Positions 1 to 12,200 of a DNA stretch of 64,000 nucleotides are shown here, piece by piece; position 1 is the first letter of the stretch; every line of letters starts with the position of its first letter. The notes under the pieces were generated by a model. That model saw nothing but the letters and a program-made list of their open reading frames with translations. It had not been told where the DNA came from and did no database searches. This DNA is from Rhynchonema sp. JSB1_4 (taxonomy: Eukaryota > Nematoda > Chromadorea > Monhysterida > Xyalidae), in contig JASAMV010003635.1 of NCBI GenBank assembly GCA_030248065.1, positions 1 to 64,000 on the forward strand, written 5' to 3'. A program made the translations under genes and the position numbers.

Positions 1-487
1 ACTAGCATCACTGTAATATCTTTAATGCAAAAGTCACGTGACCGACGAGACAGGACCGGAGTGATCACCAAGTTTGGTTTCGCTCATTCGTAGTTTCTTG
101 ACAACATGACAGTGTTCATTTAGGGTGGAGTTATGCTTGTCCATTTTGGGCTTGTAGACAATGAGGACAAATTTTTGTTTGAATCATATTTTGTGATTGA
201 GTTGAAGCACTAATTTCGACCAGCGTAAACGTCGTTCTCCTGCACCAAATGAACAACTTTTACGCTGGTCGAAATTAGTGCTCCAACTCTGTCACAAAAT
301 ATAATTATAACAAAAATTTGTCCTCATTGTTTACAAGCCCAAAATGGACAAGTATAACTCCACCCTAAATGAACAATGTCATGTTGTCAAGAAACTACGA
401 ATGAGCGAAACCAAACTTGGTGATCACTCCGGTCCTGTCTCGTCGGTCACGTGACTTTTGCATTAAAGATATTACAGTGATGCTAGT
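1..487. repeat. Near-perfect palindromic foldback element (CACGTGAC family)
   Basis: The first and last bases are mirror images (ACTAGCATCACTG at the left end, CAGTGATGCTAGT at the right end at 487). The two halves pair over almost the whole length around a centre near 244. Inside are the marks of a family seen many times in this window: GTCACGTGAC, GATCACCAAGTTTGG, and the pair CTAATTTCGACCAGCG / CGCTGGTCGAAATTAG. It has no coding capacity, so it is best described as a non-autonomous foldback or MITE. The element may start upstream of base 1. The superfamily is unknown. Confidence 0.85.
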
Positions 488-656
488 CATTTTCGACCAG
501 CTTACCAGTCACTCTCCCGTCGACGTAAATGAGCTGAATTTTACGCTGGTCAAAATTAGTGGATTCAGGAAATCATGGGCAAAAACTCGTGTGAGCTAAG
601 GGCGAGATCAGAACCGACGGACCGGATCACCAAGTATGAATTCGCTCGATTTCTTC
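488..656. repeat. Degenerate half copy of the CACGTGAC foldback family
   Basis: CGACCAGC near 497, TTTACGCTGGTCAAAATTAG near 540-560 and GATCACCAAGTATGAATTCG near 625-645 follow the order of one arm of the element at 1-487, with many substitutions. It ends just before the splice acceptor of the cysteine-repeat gene, so the apparent upstream reading frame from an ATG at 575 is probably transposon-derived intron, not coding sequence. Confidence 0.6.
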
Positions 657-666
657 GGCATCACAG

Positions 667-1759
667 AGAAATCGACGGTCATGCCGTATGGGACTGCTAT
701 GAAATAGAGGGTGAACAACGTTGTTACGCTGACAATGGGTGTGCGTACAGCTGTACGGCCGACAAGAACTGGACCGCGAACGTTGACCATTCGCCCCTTC
801 GGTGTCTGAATTCCACCGACAATCTGCCCCTGATTTGTCAAGCGCAACCGAACGAAATTGATGGACATCCAGTTGACGACTGTTGGTACCGCAAAGAATA
901 CGGCCACTATTGTGTGAGTGGCTATTGCACGTATGATTGCACGGGTGCGAATGAATGGACATTGAATGTGGCACATTCGCATCCCGACTGCAGCGGTATC
1001 AACAACAAGAACGCAACCAACGCGACGTGCGAAGCGAAACCAGCTGAAATCGACGGTCACTCGGTGAAGTACTGCGATGAAGATGCCAAATACGGTGATT
1101 ACTATTGTGTGACTGTCGATGGTTGTGATTACAGTTGCACGGGTGAGAACGAGTGGACGTTGAATGTCGATTGGTCGTATCCCGACTGCGCTGGTGGCGA
1201 CAATTCAACCAACGCTACAAGTGTGTGCGAAGCGAATCCAGCTGTAATCGATGACCAACTTGTGTCCGGTTGTGTTCAAGATGGCGACGGTGGGGGTCAC
1301 TGGTGTTTGACTGTCGATGGTTGTGAATACGAATGCACTGGTGAGAATGAGTGGGCATTGAATGTGGAACATTCGCATCCCGACTGTTCTGGTGGCAACA
1401 AGAACAACACCGCGGGTGTCTGCGAGCCGAAACCAGCTGAAATCGATGGTCACAAGGTGGGGTACTGCGATGAAGATGCCAAATACGGTCACTGGTGTGT
1501 GACTCTCGATGGTTGTGATTACAGTTGCACTGGTGAGAATGAATGGACGTTGAATGTCAATTTGTCGTTCCCCGACTGCGTCAAGAGCCCTGTCCCGACC
1601 AGCTGCGAGTCCAATCCGTCCGTTATTGATGGTCGTGAAGTGATTGAATGCTTCGATGCAGACATCGGTCATTTCTGTTTGACTCACGGTCCCTGTGAAT
1701 ACGAATGCACGGGCAAGGATCAGTGGTCATTGCGTTGGTGTGATGGTCCAACGCAATAG
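667..1759 (+). CDS. Terminal exon of a secreted-type protein with six cysteine-rich tandem repeats (partial gene)
   Basis: I do not recognise the family. The frame runs open to a TAG at 1757-1759. It holds six repeats of about 55-60 residues, each built as C-x-x-x-P-x-x-IDG-x-x-V-x-x-C, then YC or WC, then GC-x-Y-x-C-TG-x-x-x-W, and closing with PDC. That is six cysteines per repeat, probably three disulfides. The cysteine spacing and late Trp recall a sushi/CCP module but do not fit it exactly. Asn-X-Thr/Ser sites occur in the linkers, which suits an extracellular product. An acceptor (CATCACAG at 659-666) opens the exon, and the sequence before it is transposon-like, so the signal peptide and first cysteine should lie in exons left of the window. 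An ATG at 575 is an alternative but unlikely start. A poly(A) signal follows at 1975. Confidence 0.7.
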
Positions 1760-1974
1760 GTACCATCTATAAACGCTTTGAATGCAGTTCTGGTGGTGTT
1801 TTTATTGTTTTAATAATAACTATAATCGAGTTATATCAAATGAGCTTGTGATATTTTGTTTTCTGTCTCATTGCTTTCACAGCGGAGTGCTGAGCCAAAA
1901 CTAATCCAGAATTAGGGAACTATTATCACACGAATATCCTGTTTCAAAGCATATTGTCTTGTTGAGCTTGATAA

Positions 1975-1980
1975 AATAAA
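1975..1980 (+). terminator. Poly(A) signal for the cysteine-repeat gene
   Basis: A canonical AATAAA lies 216 bases after the stop codon on the gene's strand, in AT-rich sequence. No other gene ends nearby on this strand. Confidence 0.5.
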
Positions 1981-2849
1981 GCAAAATTGACTACATCCAG
2001 CATGAGTCTAGTCTCACCTCTCATTTTAAGCCTGGTGTTTCAAATAAAATAATCTTGCCCCAATTTATGTTATGCAGTGAATTTTAAAAAAATCCAAATA
2101 CTGTACATGTAACACTAGTAATACAATTTTTGGCTGATTGGGGCCTGCGCCCCGCCTCTAGCGCCAGAGCCTGCAAAAACACACACAAGACATTGCAGGT
2201 TCAGGTTCGGAGGAAGTAGGGGATGCACCGTGTTGAAGAAGTGGTTAGAGGCGCCGAGCCGTGCACCCCCCCCCCCCCCCCGCCGAGTCTAAATGCACCC
2301 GCAAGTGCATTAATGCGCATGCGAGCCTGCGGAAGCACCGCTCAAATCCACTTCAAAGCGATGCATCCACTGCAACCGCCGAGCCCGATCATGCGATCTT
2401 TTGCAGGATCAGCATGTGGCGGAGGAGAAGGCCTCAATCAGCCGAAAATTGCAGTTGGTCATACACTGCATCAAACTTATTCTCCACAAAAGGCATAGAA
2501 ACACTCTGATATACTTGAGAAAAGAACATTTGAAAAAAGTGACCTGTGATCCGATGTTCTTGCTGAAAAACGTCATTTGGCGCCCATTTGAATATCGAAA
2601 TTCCAAGTTAAGTTTACGAATATTGATCTGGAGTTGCACGAGCCAACAGCACGCTATGGTCTTGCCGTCTGGCTCGATCACGCGATGAAAAGAACAACCA
2701 ACTCAGGCCCAAGAAATACTTGTATCATGTTTTGTTTTTATTTTAAAAAATCAATAATTTGTTTGTCAATTTCTAAGCGTGACCATGGTTTGCATTTACG
2801 CAGATCCAAGTTAGCTCGATCAATCCAAGATCTTGCAATTGTAGAGAAG
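1981..2849. other. Intergenic stretch, no gene seen
   Basis: It contains a run of about 17 C at 2265-2282 and scattered short open frames without recognisable domains, codon structure or paired splice sites. Confidence 0.5.
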
Positions 2850-3255
2850 ATGGTTCCCCTCAAATATTATTGCCTCATCGCCGTTGTGATCTGTGAGTGT
2901 TCCCTGTCGATCCCGAGTTCATGGGCTTTTTGTTGGATGTGTGTTTCACCGCCATGAAGTGGAATTATTGGGAGATTGGGTGCTCCTTCCGATCTGGAGT
3001 CATGATGATTGCCCCATGATCTCCATCACGGAGTCTGCATGTGTTCAGTAAAGTTGTCATGCAGCAACCGAGTGCCATAATCGTGCTGTCCAAAGAGCAT
3101 TGCCAGACCCATGCTCATCGCTGCCTATCGACACGTGTATTAGCGGCAGCAAGCTGGAAATTGACGTCGTGCGCGTCGATCACCAAAGCTTTGAAATGTT
3201 GGTTGGTTTTGGTGCGATCACGCAAAACAATGGGGATACCTTGCCGTGTGAATAA
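2850..3255 (+). CDS. Possible two-exon gene for a small secreted cysteine-containing peptide
   Basis: This is a weak prediction. An ATG at 2850 opens a short hydrophobic leader (MVPLKYYCLIAVVI) that runs into a strong donor, GTGAGT, after 2892. The acceptor at 3061-3064 (CATGCAG) has compatible phase (1 base plus 2) and opens a 191 nt exon to a TAA at 3253-3255. The joined product would be 77 residues with four cysteines after the leader (TEC, DPC, DTC, LPC) and acidic/hydrophobic stretches such as KLEIDVVRV. I recognise no family. The leader is short for a signal peptide and no near poly(A) signal is seen, so a chance open frame is quite possible. The neighbour at 667-1759 is also a secreted cysteine-rich type. 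Confidence 0.27.
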
Positions 3256-4968
3256 TTTGCATGTCGTTCTAAATGACGGTCCGAGGACAACACTTCATTC
3301 CGTGTCAATACTTCATGTGAGAAGAAAGTTCATGCGAGTCAACACTTCATGTGAAGTCTGAAATTCATGTGAGACAACAGTTCATGCCATGAAGTGTTGT
3401 CTCACCTCTGCTACAGTACCCAAGCAGAACACTTCATGTCTGCGCGTGTGGGGTGCAACTGTAACCAAGGGCAACGTGTAAACAGGCAACTGTATATTGT
3501 ACTGGACACTGGTAAAACTCGTGCCCGGCAGTTATTCAATCTTCAGGGTCATGTGACTTCAGTTTTGCTGCGTGCACGCAGCTGCTCATGCTTATTTTTT
3601 CCGAAATAATCCGGTCAACCCGCGTGTAATAATGCTGCGGGTTTCTGGTGGCCCGTTTTTACCTGTTTCACAGAAGGACGATGCACCAGATAATCGTCAG
3701 TGCGGATGCACCAGAAGGCCACATACGAGCTGGTTTTATGATACGATATTGCTTTTGTTATTGTTGTATTGTTAACACTTACTGTATGTAGTTTGGGTTG
3801 TCTACAGTTTGCATGCCATTGTGCACTAATGAGCATGATAACAGAATCATCCTTCGTACGGTATTGTCAGAGTGTCATCGTCAGTGTGAACCTAGTGTGA
3901 CTCAGAATGAAGAACAAATAAAAACAGACAGAATAAGAATGTATGTACAGTACATGCACACATAAGTATAGGTTTATAGCAACATCTGTTATCACGCCTA
4001 TCGGTGGCAAATCGATGAAAAGTTCCCCAGCCAAACTCACAGCCGGTACCTGATGGTGACATTGCATGTGCATGCAAGAGATCTTATGATGTGGGCTCTG
4101 CCGTTGCCCGGACATGCATGTTTGCGCACAACAAAGAGAATGAAGAGCTGTGTGAAAATTAGGTTCACCACTTTTTAGGGTCACGCGGCTGTTTGCTTCA
4201 TGGACTGCATGTTGTGACAAACTCATTTAACCTTCTAAAATTATACAGATCTAAATATGAGACCTTATCTAAATCTAAATCAGTCTCCCATGCCGATAAA
4301 ACATGGTCCTGCCCGGCAAATGTGTCACATAAAGGAGAAACTTTCGCTATAAAAAACGGCTGACGCCACGAAACTTCACTGCTTTTACAATGTACAGGTG
4401 GAGGTGGGATAGAAATGAGACGTAGTAGTTGTGTATTTCAGTCGAAATTTGCTTTTTCTTGGTCCCTTATCACGGGGTTTGACTGAAGCGTATATGACGG
4501 TCTGCTCAACTTGTGCTTCTCACAGCAGCCAAAAGCGTGATATTTGCGGCCAGGTATCAGCATTCCATGGTTTCTGTGATACCTATTGCACAACATATGG
4601 TAGATTATTGCTGAACATGCCTTCATTGAAATTAGTGCTGGTGTATTATGATGAACTGCAACTTGTACATACATACTGTATGTATGTATACATAGTACAT
4701 AGTACGAGTAGCAGTCACACTCATGCGCTCCATTGGTTTTTGGATCCTTACAGCTTCGTGTTCTACATTTCAATATTTTCACGCACACCACGACATGCAG
4801 CTTGACCACGGGATTCGATTGATATATACTTTCACCATCATCAAATGCACCTAACTCGCGTACCACTCGAAACCGCAAAGTGTGTGCATCAAATGACATT
4901 CATGAACGCAGGGTATAGGGTTACATGAAGTGACACTTTGCACTTCACACCAAATATCACGATAGCTG
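3256..4968. other. Intergenic stretch with CTTCATGTGAG repeats, no gene seen
   Basis: Between 3290 and 3450 short variants of (A)CTTCATGTGAG and of AGTTCATG recur on both strands with loose spacing. A related cluster lies at about 5100-5205, and its partner in arm 2 at 63760-63865. The rest (3450-4968) shows no domain, no convincing exon and no RNA gene. Confidence 0.5.
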
Positions 4969-5094
4969 CACCTTCCAATTGATTTGGTGTTGGATAAGTG
5001 TACCCACGTACTAGACACAGCCATGTACCACATTTGGTTGTTGCAGCGTTAGGCACAAGTGAGCGGGAAGGCAGAAACCGCTCGGTTCCCCTTA

Positions 5095-5210
5095 ACTATG
5101 GACATGAAGTGTTGTCTCACATGAGGTTTCTAGACATGAACTGTTGACACAGATGAAGTTTTATACCAGCATGAAGTATTTTCCCACATGAAGTTTTGAC
5201 ATACAATCTA
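5095..5210. repeat. Cluster of CATGAAGT(G/T)TT repeats
   Basis: Five or so spaced copies of ACATGAAGTGTTG-like units alternate with CTCACATGAGG. The same cluster is in arm 2 at 63757-63865. Its relative at 3290-3450 lies outside the detectable arm. Confidence 0.55.
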
Positions 5211-5304
5211 AATGACCTCTGGGGACGACCTAATACAAATACAGTACATAACGATGGGTTTCACCAACCACCTGTCCGCCCTGTGATAAAATATATCCGT
5301 GCCG

Positions 5305-5715
5305 GGCCGGAAGACTCATTATAAATAAAACGGATTAAATGGATTAACCGGATTAAACGAACAGAACAAAAAAGAAAAAGCACCCCAACCCCCGCTTACA
5401 CTCACGTTTACGCACATGTTTAGGCTGAGTCTTGGCTCAAGCTTAAACTTAGGCTTAGGCCAGATACACGCGGAACATATATACAACATACAGTAACATA
5501 ATGAGCCTTCCTGGGAAACTGCCCTGGGGAAGGCTCATCACGAAAAAAAAGATGGATTCCAACCCATCAAACCAAAGCCCCCCAGGGCCCGCAGAAACCC
5601 CATTACTTTCAAATCCAAACCAAAACTACCCTCCACGCCACCCCACAAAACTGACCCAAATCCAAAGAGCCCCCCAGGGCCCCAAATTACAATAGTAATG
5701 AGTCTTCCATCAACC
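5305..5715. repeat. Repeats of GGAAGACTCATTA and GGATTAAA units, arm 1
   Basis: GGAAGACTCATTAT (5309), TAATGAGCCTTCC (5499), GGAAGGCTCATCAC (5528) and TAATGAGTCTTCC (5696) are the same 13-mer on alternating strands. Between them are tandem GGATTAAA/CCGGATTAAAC units and a CTTAGGCTTAGGCC stretch near 5448. Arm 2 holds a related but differently arranged cluster at 63230-63650. Confidence 0.6.
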
Positions 5716-6229
5716 CAAAATATCATTCAATCCCCCACGTCCGGTTTTGCTTTCCGCCATTCTTCCTCCGGGGCAAAGAAAAAGAACCCGCCCCCCCCCG
5801 GCGGTGGGGCGGGGGACGAAGTTTTCTGGCCAGGGCTAGGCTAGGTCCCGCCCGCGCCCGTATATTTCCGGGACCGGGACAGGCACATCAGGGGCCAGGA
5901 TCGCGGACCAGCCTGATTTGAAACTCCAACATCTGAGGTGAGGTCGGCCCAGCCCCACCCTTTTCGATTTGGGGTCGGTCAAATCAAATCAAATCAAAAA
6001 TGAAAATGGTCCACGGGTCCACCCACATCGCCAAATCATGAATGTCTTTGTCTTGTCTTCACCGACAGTTAGTTAGTACTTTGCCGTTCTTCTTGCAGGT
6101 ACAAGTCAGTCGCCGTCTCCACTCGCCACCCACCGCTTCAAATCAAGTTTGATTGGTCTTTGAAAACGTACGATGCGAACTGCTTGATCTTGCTGCTCCA
6201 AATCCGAACTGAACAGCAGTTAATTGGAA
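5716..6229. promoter_or_regulatory. Upstream region of SCAPER (arm 1), GC-rich
   Basis: It contains C-rich runs near 5790, and a tandem of TCAAATCAAATCAAATC near 5978. A plausible acceptor, TTCTTGCAG, at 6092-6100 suggests a 5' UTR intron ends before the coding start at 6230. No TATA box or initiator could be assigned. Confidence 0.35.
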
Positions 6230-9200
6230 ATGGTGGCTATTCGCGGAGGCAAAAGCGGCGGTGGTGGTGGCCGACGCAAACGTCGATTCAGCGGCGATGA
6301 TGGCAGCGCGGCGCATTGGACGTATTTGTTCGAACAATTGCGCAAAGTCGTCAACGGCATCTACGACATGTGCGAGCGGACGGGCAGCGAAACGGCGTGC
6401 AAGGAGGCGTCGTTGATGCTCAGGAATTATTCGCGCGATTTTGAGAACCTGGTCGATTACTGGAACGTCGAGAACAAATGGAACACGTCCGAGCGGTGAG
6501 GCCTGGAGTTGACAAGTGTTTTTGGTTCACCCGTTCACCACATCATGCTCACGGTACAATTTTTTTTTGAAGTCATCAGCTGCAATTTGCCTCTGCTGCT
6601 GCTATTTTGTTCATGGAAAAAAATGTGAAAATTACTTGCGGAATTTTCAAATGGCACCGTTTCAGAGTTTTCAAATTTCAGAGTCGAACAACACACAAAC
6701 TGAAATCTGTGCCAGACATCGAATAGTTCATGTCACCCTCGCAGAGAGTCTAGCTTTTCAAAATCATTCTCACATGCGGATATCTACCGCAGCCAAAAGC
6801 AGCGGTCCACGGTCCAGCCGTCTCCAATTAACGGCCCCAAATTGCCCCAGCGACATTTTATTATTTTCTGTTTTTTCCCCCAGCCCAATCGCAGTCGCGT
6901 GGGAAATGCGAAAGTCAGTTGGCTCGCCAACGAAACCTTCGTCGGATATTCCTGGAGCTTCATGTCCCATACCGATCGTTTTGTGAGTTACCTCCATTCA
7001 TTCGAATTTGCATGATGTTCACCACCCATTCTTTGCTTTGCGTTTCTGTTTCATAAGGATATATTGATGATGATGATGATTCGTGGGCGCCGCGCCAGTG
7101 TGGAACCCCATGTTAGGGATTTTTACCCAGGTCCAGCAGCTTGGAGACCATTATTCTGTGTAGAACAGATCCCCGTTCATTGTGTGATGTGTGCTGATGA
7201 TGTACTAAGGATATCTCAGATGTCCGATTCCTGTGTGTGTGCTCAGCTGATACGATCTCTATCTTCTCAGACCCGCTCACAAATTGTCACAAATTGAACA
7301 GTCTTCGCCAGACGAAGCTCGTGCAAATGCTGCAACTGCTGCTGTCAGCAAGCCAGGTCGTTTTATGGGGCGTATGGTTTTGAAATGTGTACATAGGGTG
7401 TTCGGTTTGTTGCAGCAACTACTACAGTAGGAGCAGGGAAGTAGAAACTGGAAAAACGCGACCATGTTCTTGATTGACATTCATTTACATGCGTTTCAGT
7501 CGAGGACTCATCGGAAGAGGACGGTTGGTCGCTAGTGACTCGGCATCGAAATCGACGTGCTGGCGCTGCGGCACAACAACAACAGCACAATCAGAAACGT
7601 ACCGATAACCAAGCACAATTGGTCGTTAGGGTCGGTCACAATCACAACAATCAGTCGCAATTGCAGAACGCTGCATCGCCAGGTGCGACATCAACGATAT
7701 GTTTTTCCGCGATATTTTTTTGGGAACAAAATTGATGGTTTTGTGAAAAAGCGGGCATGGTTGGGCGAAGAATGGCTTAGGAGCAGTGTAGTTCCTGGGG
7801 GGAGGGGGTTCCCCCCTAAGGTACACTCGCCGCGACCAAGGTACACTAGTACACTAACCGCCGCGCCAGGTGCACTAACCGCCTCAATTTTTGCCTAAAA
7901 TAGACATTTTAGGCCTAAAATGGGCATTTTTAGGCTTATAATGGGTGATTTTTAGGTCAATGATGTCAAAACTCGCCAAAATACCCTTTTTATGGAGAAT
8001 TTTTTCCAAAAAGGGGCAAAAATCGGTCAAATTTTCTGCCTCAAAAAGTGACTTTTTCCTGGATTTGGTCTTCCCCCCAGGGAGGTGCACCAACCGCCGC
8101 ACGGAAAAAAGGGGTAGGTACACTAGCCGCCGCGCCGGACCAGGAACTACACTGCTTACTAGTAAAATCATGTTTGTCAAGGCCATCCAGACGACATAGA
8201 AGCAGGTGCTTTCGTTTCGTACGATTTCATAATTTCACCAGCCGGCTTTCAGTGCGCGTAGAAACACCGGTTCGTTATTTTGGTCTCTGACAAAACAACT
8301 TTATTTTCACGAGAGTTGCCGCGTGAAAAATCAAGCGTTTTCCACTATGCTTATTTATACACTACGGTTCTTTATCGGTTTTTTTCTTTTTTTCAAAAAT
8401 ATAAAGAGCCTGTTCTTCGGCAACTATACGCGCAACCATGCCCTTTACCTTTCATTCAACCTGAGATTCGCGACAATAAAGAAACAGCCATCGTGCCATC
8501 CCCCTTTGCAATTCAGGCAACAACACGCAGTCGTCGGCCACCTCCTCTCCGTCACAACAACGTCGTGTCGCACCGATGTTCCCCCGTTCGGCCATGGACA
8601 TTCCGCAGACACGCGCCTCGATGGCCAAAATGGCCTACAGGTTGGCGACTGAAATCGCACGTTTTTTCTGCTCAATCACGTTTTTTGATATCGGACGTGG
8701 TGATCTGACCCCCCCCCCGTCCGATCTTCTTGCCTGCGCCACGATGTGTTTTTTGATGGTGTGATGCCACTAATTTCGACAGGAAGAACGTTTACGCTGC
8801 TCGAAATTAGTGGCATGGGATCAGTAAATTTAGAAACCTTCGCGCGCATAATACAAAAAACCACGTGACGTGACCAAGCCAACATCGGACGCGGTGGGAC
8901 TGATCGTCAGGTTTGATACCAGTCTGGTTGGATTGACGTGGTGGTGCAGAATGGATGCTTGCTGTAACGTAGTTTCGTGTAAACATTGATATTAAGTAAA
9001 AATCTTTCTAATTTCTGACTACGCCTAGGTTTCGCGAGGCATTCGAGATCAGAAATAATCCATAAACATAATTTCCAGTCGTAAATGCATGTGGGAGCGC
9101 AAGCAGTCAGAATTGCGCGAGAAGATGATGTCGCAGAGCAGCGGTTCGAGCACCACATCGGGTTTGGCGGCCGGGGCTGGACGCAAATCCGGCTCGTATC

Positions 9201-12200
9201 CGTCGCTCAATCGAATCGGAATCAACTTTGCCGACCCGGCTGCTGTTAGGAAAAGTGCGCAGGCAATGAGACAACATAGACAGGTTCGCTCTTGACTTGG
9301 ATCTTGAAAGTTTATAGTTTTTTGGGGTACCACGCTTCGGACCACAAGTCTGAGGATAAATTTGTAAAACTGTCAGTCTGTAAACATTTGGTAAACTGTT
9401 TGTGGTTTTGACATTACAAATTTTTTCTATCGAAAACCACAAGTATGAATGAAGAAAAATTTTTTCTCATCCACGCCACGTAAAAATTAAGTCGTCACCG
9501 GCCGATGATGACCAGGACTTGTCCTATCTCAAGAATTATAAATTAACAAAACTGTTGTCTGACGGGACGACAACCAAACTGAACATTTTGTTGTGGTGGT
9601 AATTCACTAGACTGATGTTTCAGTGCCGCAACAAATACCACAATCGCAGTCGACCATCGCTGGATGGGACGTCAGGTCCGAGTCTGGGCAGTATAAGGGA
9701 GGAACAACCGCCGGCCGATCCGGTTCCATCGGCGCAGCAGCCCCTTGAACAGCCACAACAAGCGGCGATCGCAGCGAATAATGCCGTCAACCCGTATGTT
9801 TGTATTTCACGCGCCGTGCATTTGTGGGAAGTACTTCGGGTGCATTTTTTGCGATAAAATTGGCCAGAATGATAATTGCAGCCTGCCAGTGCCAGCCACC
9901 GAAACCACAACTGATTGTGCGCTGGGTGACGTCACCGCCGCCGATTTTCCGCCGTTGAGCGCGCCGTCAATGACCGATTTCGATGCTGATCTGCGCAACC
10001 TCACTGAGGAGGAGGTGTCGCTGGCGCAGGAGGAGGAGAGCTTGCAGAAAGAAATTGAGGAGGTCAGGCGAGGGCAATAAACCCAGTGACGCAGCTCGGG
10101 GATCAGCTATTACATGTCTTTGTCTGTCTAATTAAGGTCAAAAAATGCATTTTGTGCCCAAAGTGATGAATTTTTTCACGTTTTTACCAAAATGCCCATT
10201 TTAGCAAGTCAGAAATAATGCAGGTACTAACTATGTCTGCCATCTGCACTACTGAACAAACTGAAATAATCCATGTACTAACTATGTATGTCTGCCATCT
10301 GCACTACTGAACAAACTGGTCTTGTTTTTTTTTTTGGAAAACACACTTTGCTCTTGTCCGACCAATGGTCAATATTTTCAGGAAGAAGGCAAATCGATCG
10401 ACGTGGAGCTGGAACGTCAAGTGGCTGAGGAGGCGGATGACATCGACAATGCTGAGAATGCAAAGGAGGAGGTGGAGGAAGGGGAGGATCAGTCGAATTT
10501 CCAGGAGGGCGAACCGATGAATTGGAGGGAGAAATTGGCTCGATGGCAAAGTCAGTGATTATTGACTCCATTTACTTGTGCTGCCGTGATGCGTTGGTTG
10601 CTCAAATTCCAGCATATTTGGTGCTCGGTCCGGTGGATCTTGCGTTGATCACGTGACTTTGTAGTTTGTATTAGCTAGATTTGCTGATTGGTGCCGTAGA
10701 TTTCGACCAGCGTGAAAGTTTTCATAACTGTCCGGGGCTGGTCGAAATTAGTATACCATCATTTGGTATCGAAATATGTCTCTGGCAAAAAATAATAACG
10801 TGGCCACGGCCGGGTCCGGAATGATCACCAAGATTGATATCGCTCGCCAGAGGAATAATAATTATTGATTGATTGACAGTGCAAACCGAAGAGTACCTGA
10901 TGTCGCGGTACAGTTGGGCGGAACTGGTCGAGATGGAACTAGCCAAGTCGCAATCACACGTGCGCGCGCCCGGCGAAGCGATGGAAATGCACGAAAAACT
11001 GTCGTCACCATCGAGAAAACGGTGCGAATTTGGGATAAAATGAATATCGGGCCGTAATGTCACTAAAGGCTAAATTTTTTAAACCGGGCAACCGGCTATC
11101 GCATGCTCTCAGAATCCGGCCTTTCGCAATAAAATGTGACTATATACGATGAGTGATCACAAAAACATCGTTCAAACAAAATGAAATGCGTTTAAATTGC
11201 GAGAATTAATTTTTAAAAATTTGCTTTCGGGAACAAACTCGAGCTTGTGCCGACTTACGCTCCCCCTTTTGATCAGGCAACGGCAGATCATTTGGTAGGG
11301 AATCCAACCAGCTCGTCAACCAACAGCCACGTGTGAAATGTTTCACAAAGGTTTCATCTGTCAGCGAGCTGGTTCTTGTCTCAGTCTCACTGCCTTTCAT
11401 GATCAAAAGGGTGAGCGTAAGTCGGCACAAGCTCGCGTTTGTTCCTGAAAGCAACTTTTCAAAGATAAATTCTGACAGTTTTAACGTGGTTTATCTCGTT
11501 TGATCGTTGTTTTTGTGACCATTGGACATGAACAGTCTAACTGCGTAGTAAAAAAGCAAGCATGAGATATACGGTTTCCCGCTTTAAGTCAAAAAATTTT
11601 TCAGCAACCCCGAGGACACGGTGCGGAAACACGAAGAGAAATTGGCGAAAGCCGACGAACTGCGTCAGAAGTTGAAAGACGAGAAAGCGAAACGACTGCG
11701 CGAGCTGAGCAATCGTGTCGAGGAAGTGCGGATGAAGAGGGCAGCGGTGTGCGAACGAAAGAAGGAATTGCTGCACGGCCGGTTGGTCAAGTAGTACAGC
11801 TTGTATCTGGGCGTTTATTCCTTTTTTGTGGGAATATTTTTTCGTGTTACAGTCTGTCCCCTTTGGTGCGACAATCTTTGTTGTGGAAACCCATTTTATG
11901 GGGATGTTTGTAGTGGCAGAGAATAGCAGGTCCCCGATTATGCCACCACAAACAGCGGCGACATTGGGACCCTATATTTTTCAGCATGGCGAAAGCCAAG
12001 GAATTGCGTGAACAGCAGTTGTTGGCAGTGAAGAGACGGGCGAAGGAAGAGGATGAAAAGGTATGTAAACACTACCCAGCCAACACGAGCCCGATTTCGA
12101 AGCTGGCAGGATGGTGAAACATTCAGACGTGGCTGCTGAGGGGCATATGTGACACGTTGACGAATGCAGCATGGGGGCAGAAAGAATTTTGCTTTCTTTC

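Noticed and set aside
575..666. Start of the cysteine-repeat protein at ATG 575
   Set aside because: The 30 residues before the first repeat are encoded by sequence that matches the CACGTGAC transposon family, and a splice acceptor precedes the first conserved residues.
608..1687. Long minus-strand frames over the cysteine-repeat exon
   Set aside because: They are shadows of the repeat-rich plus-strand frame and carry no domain of their own.
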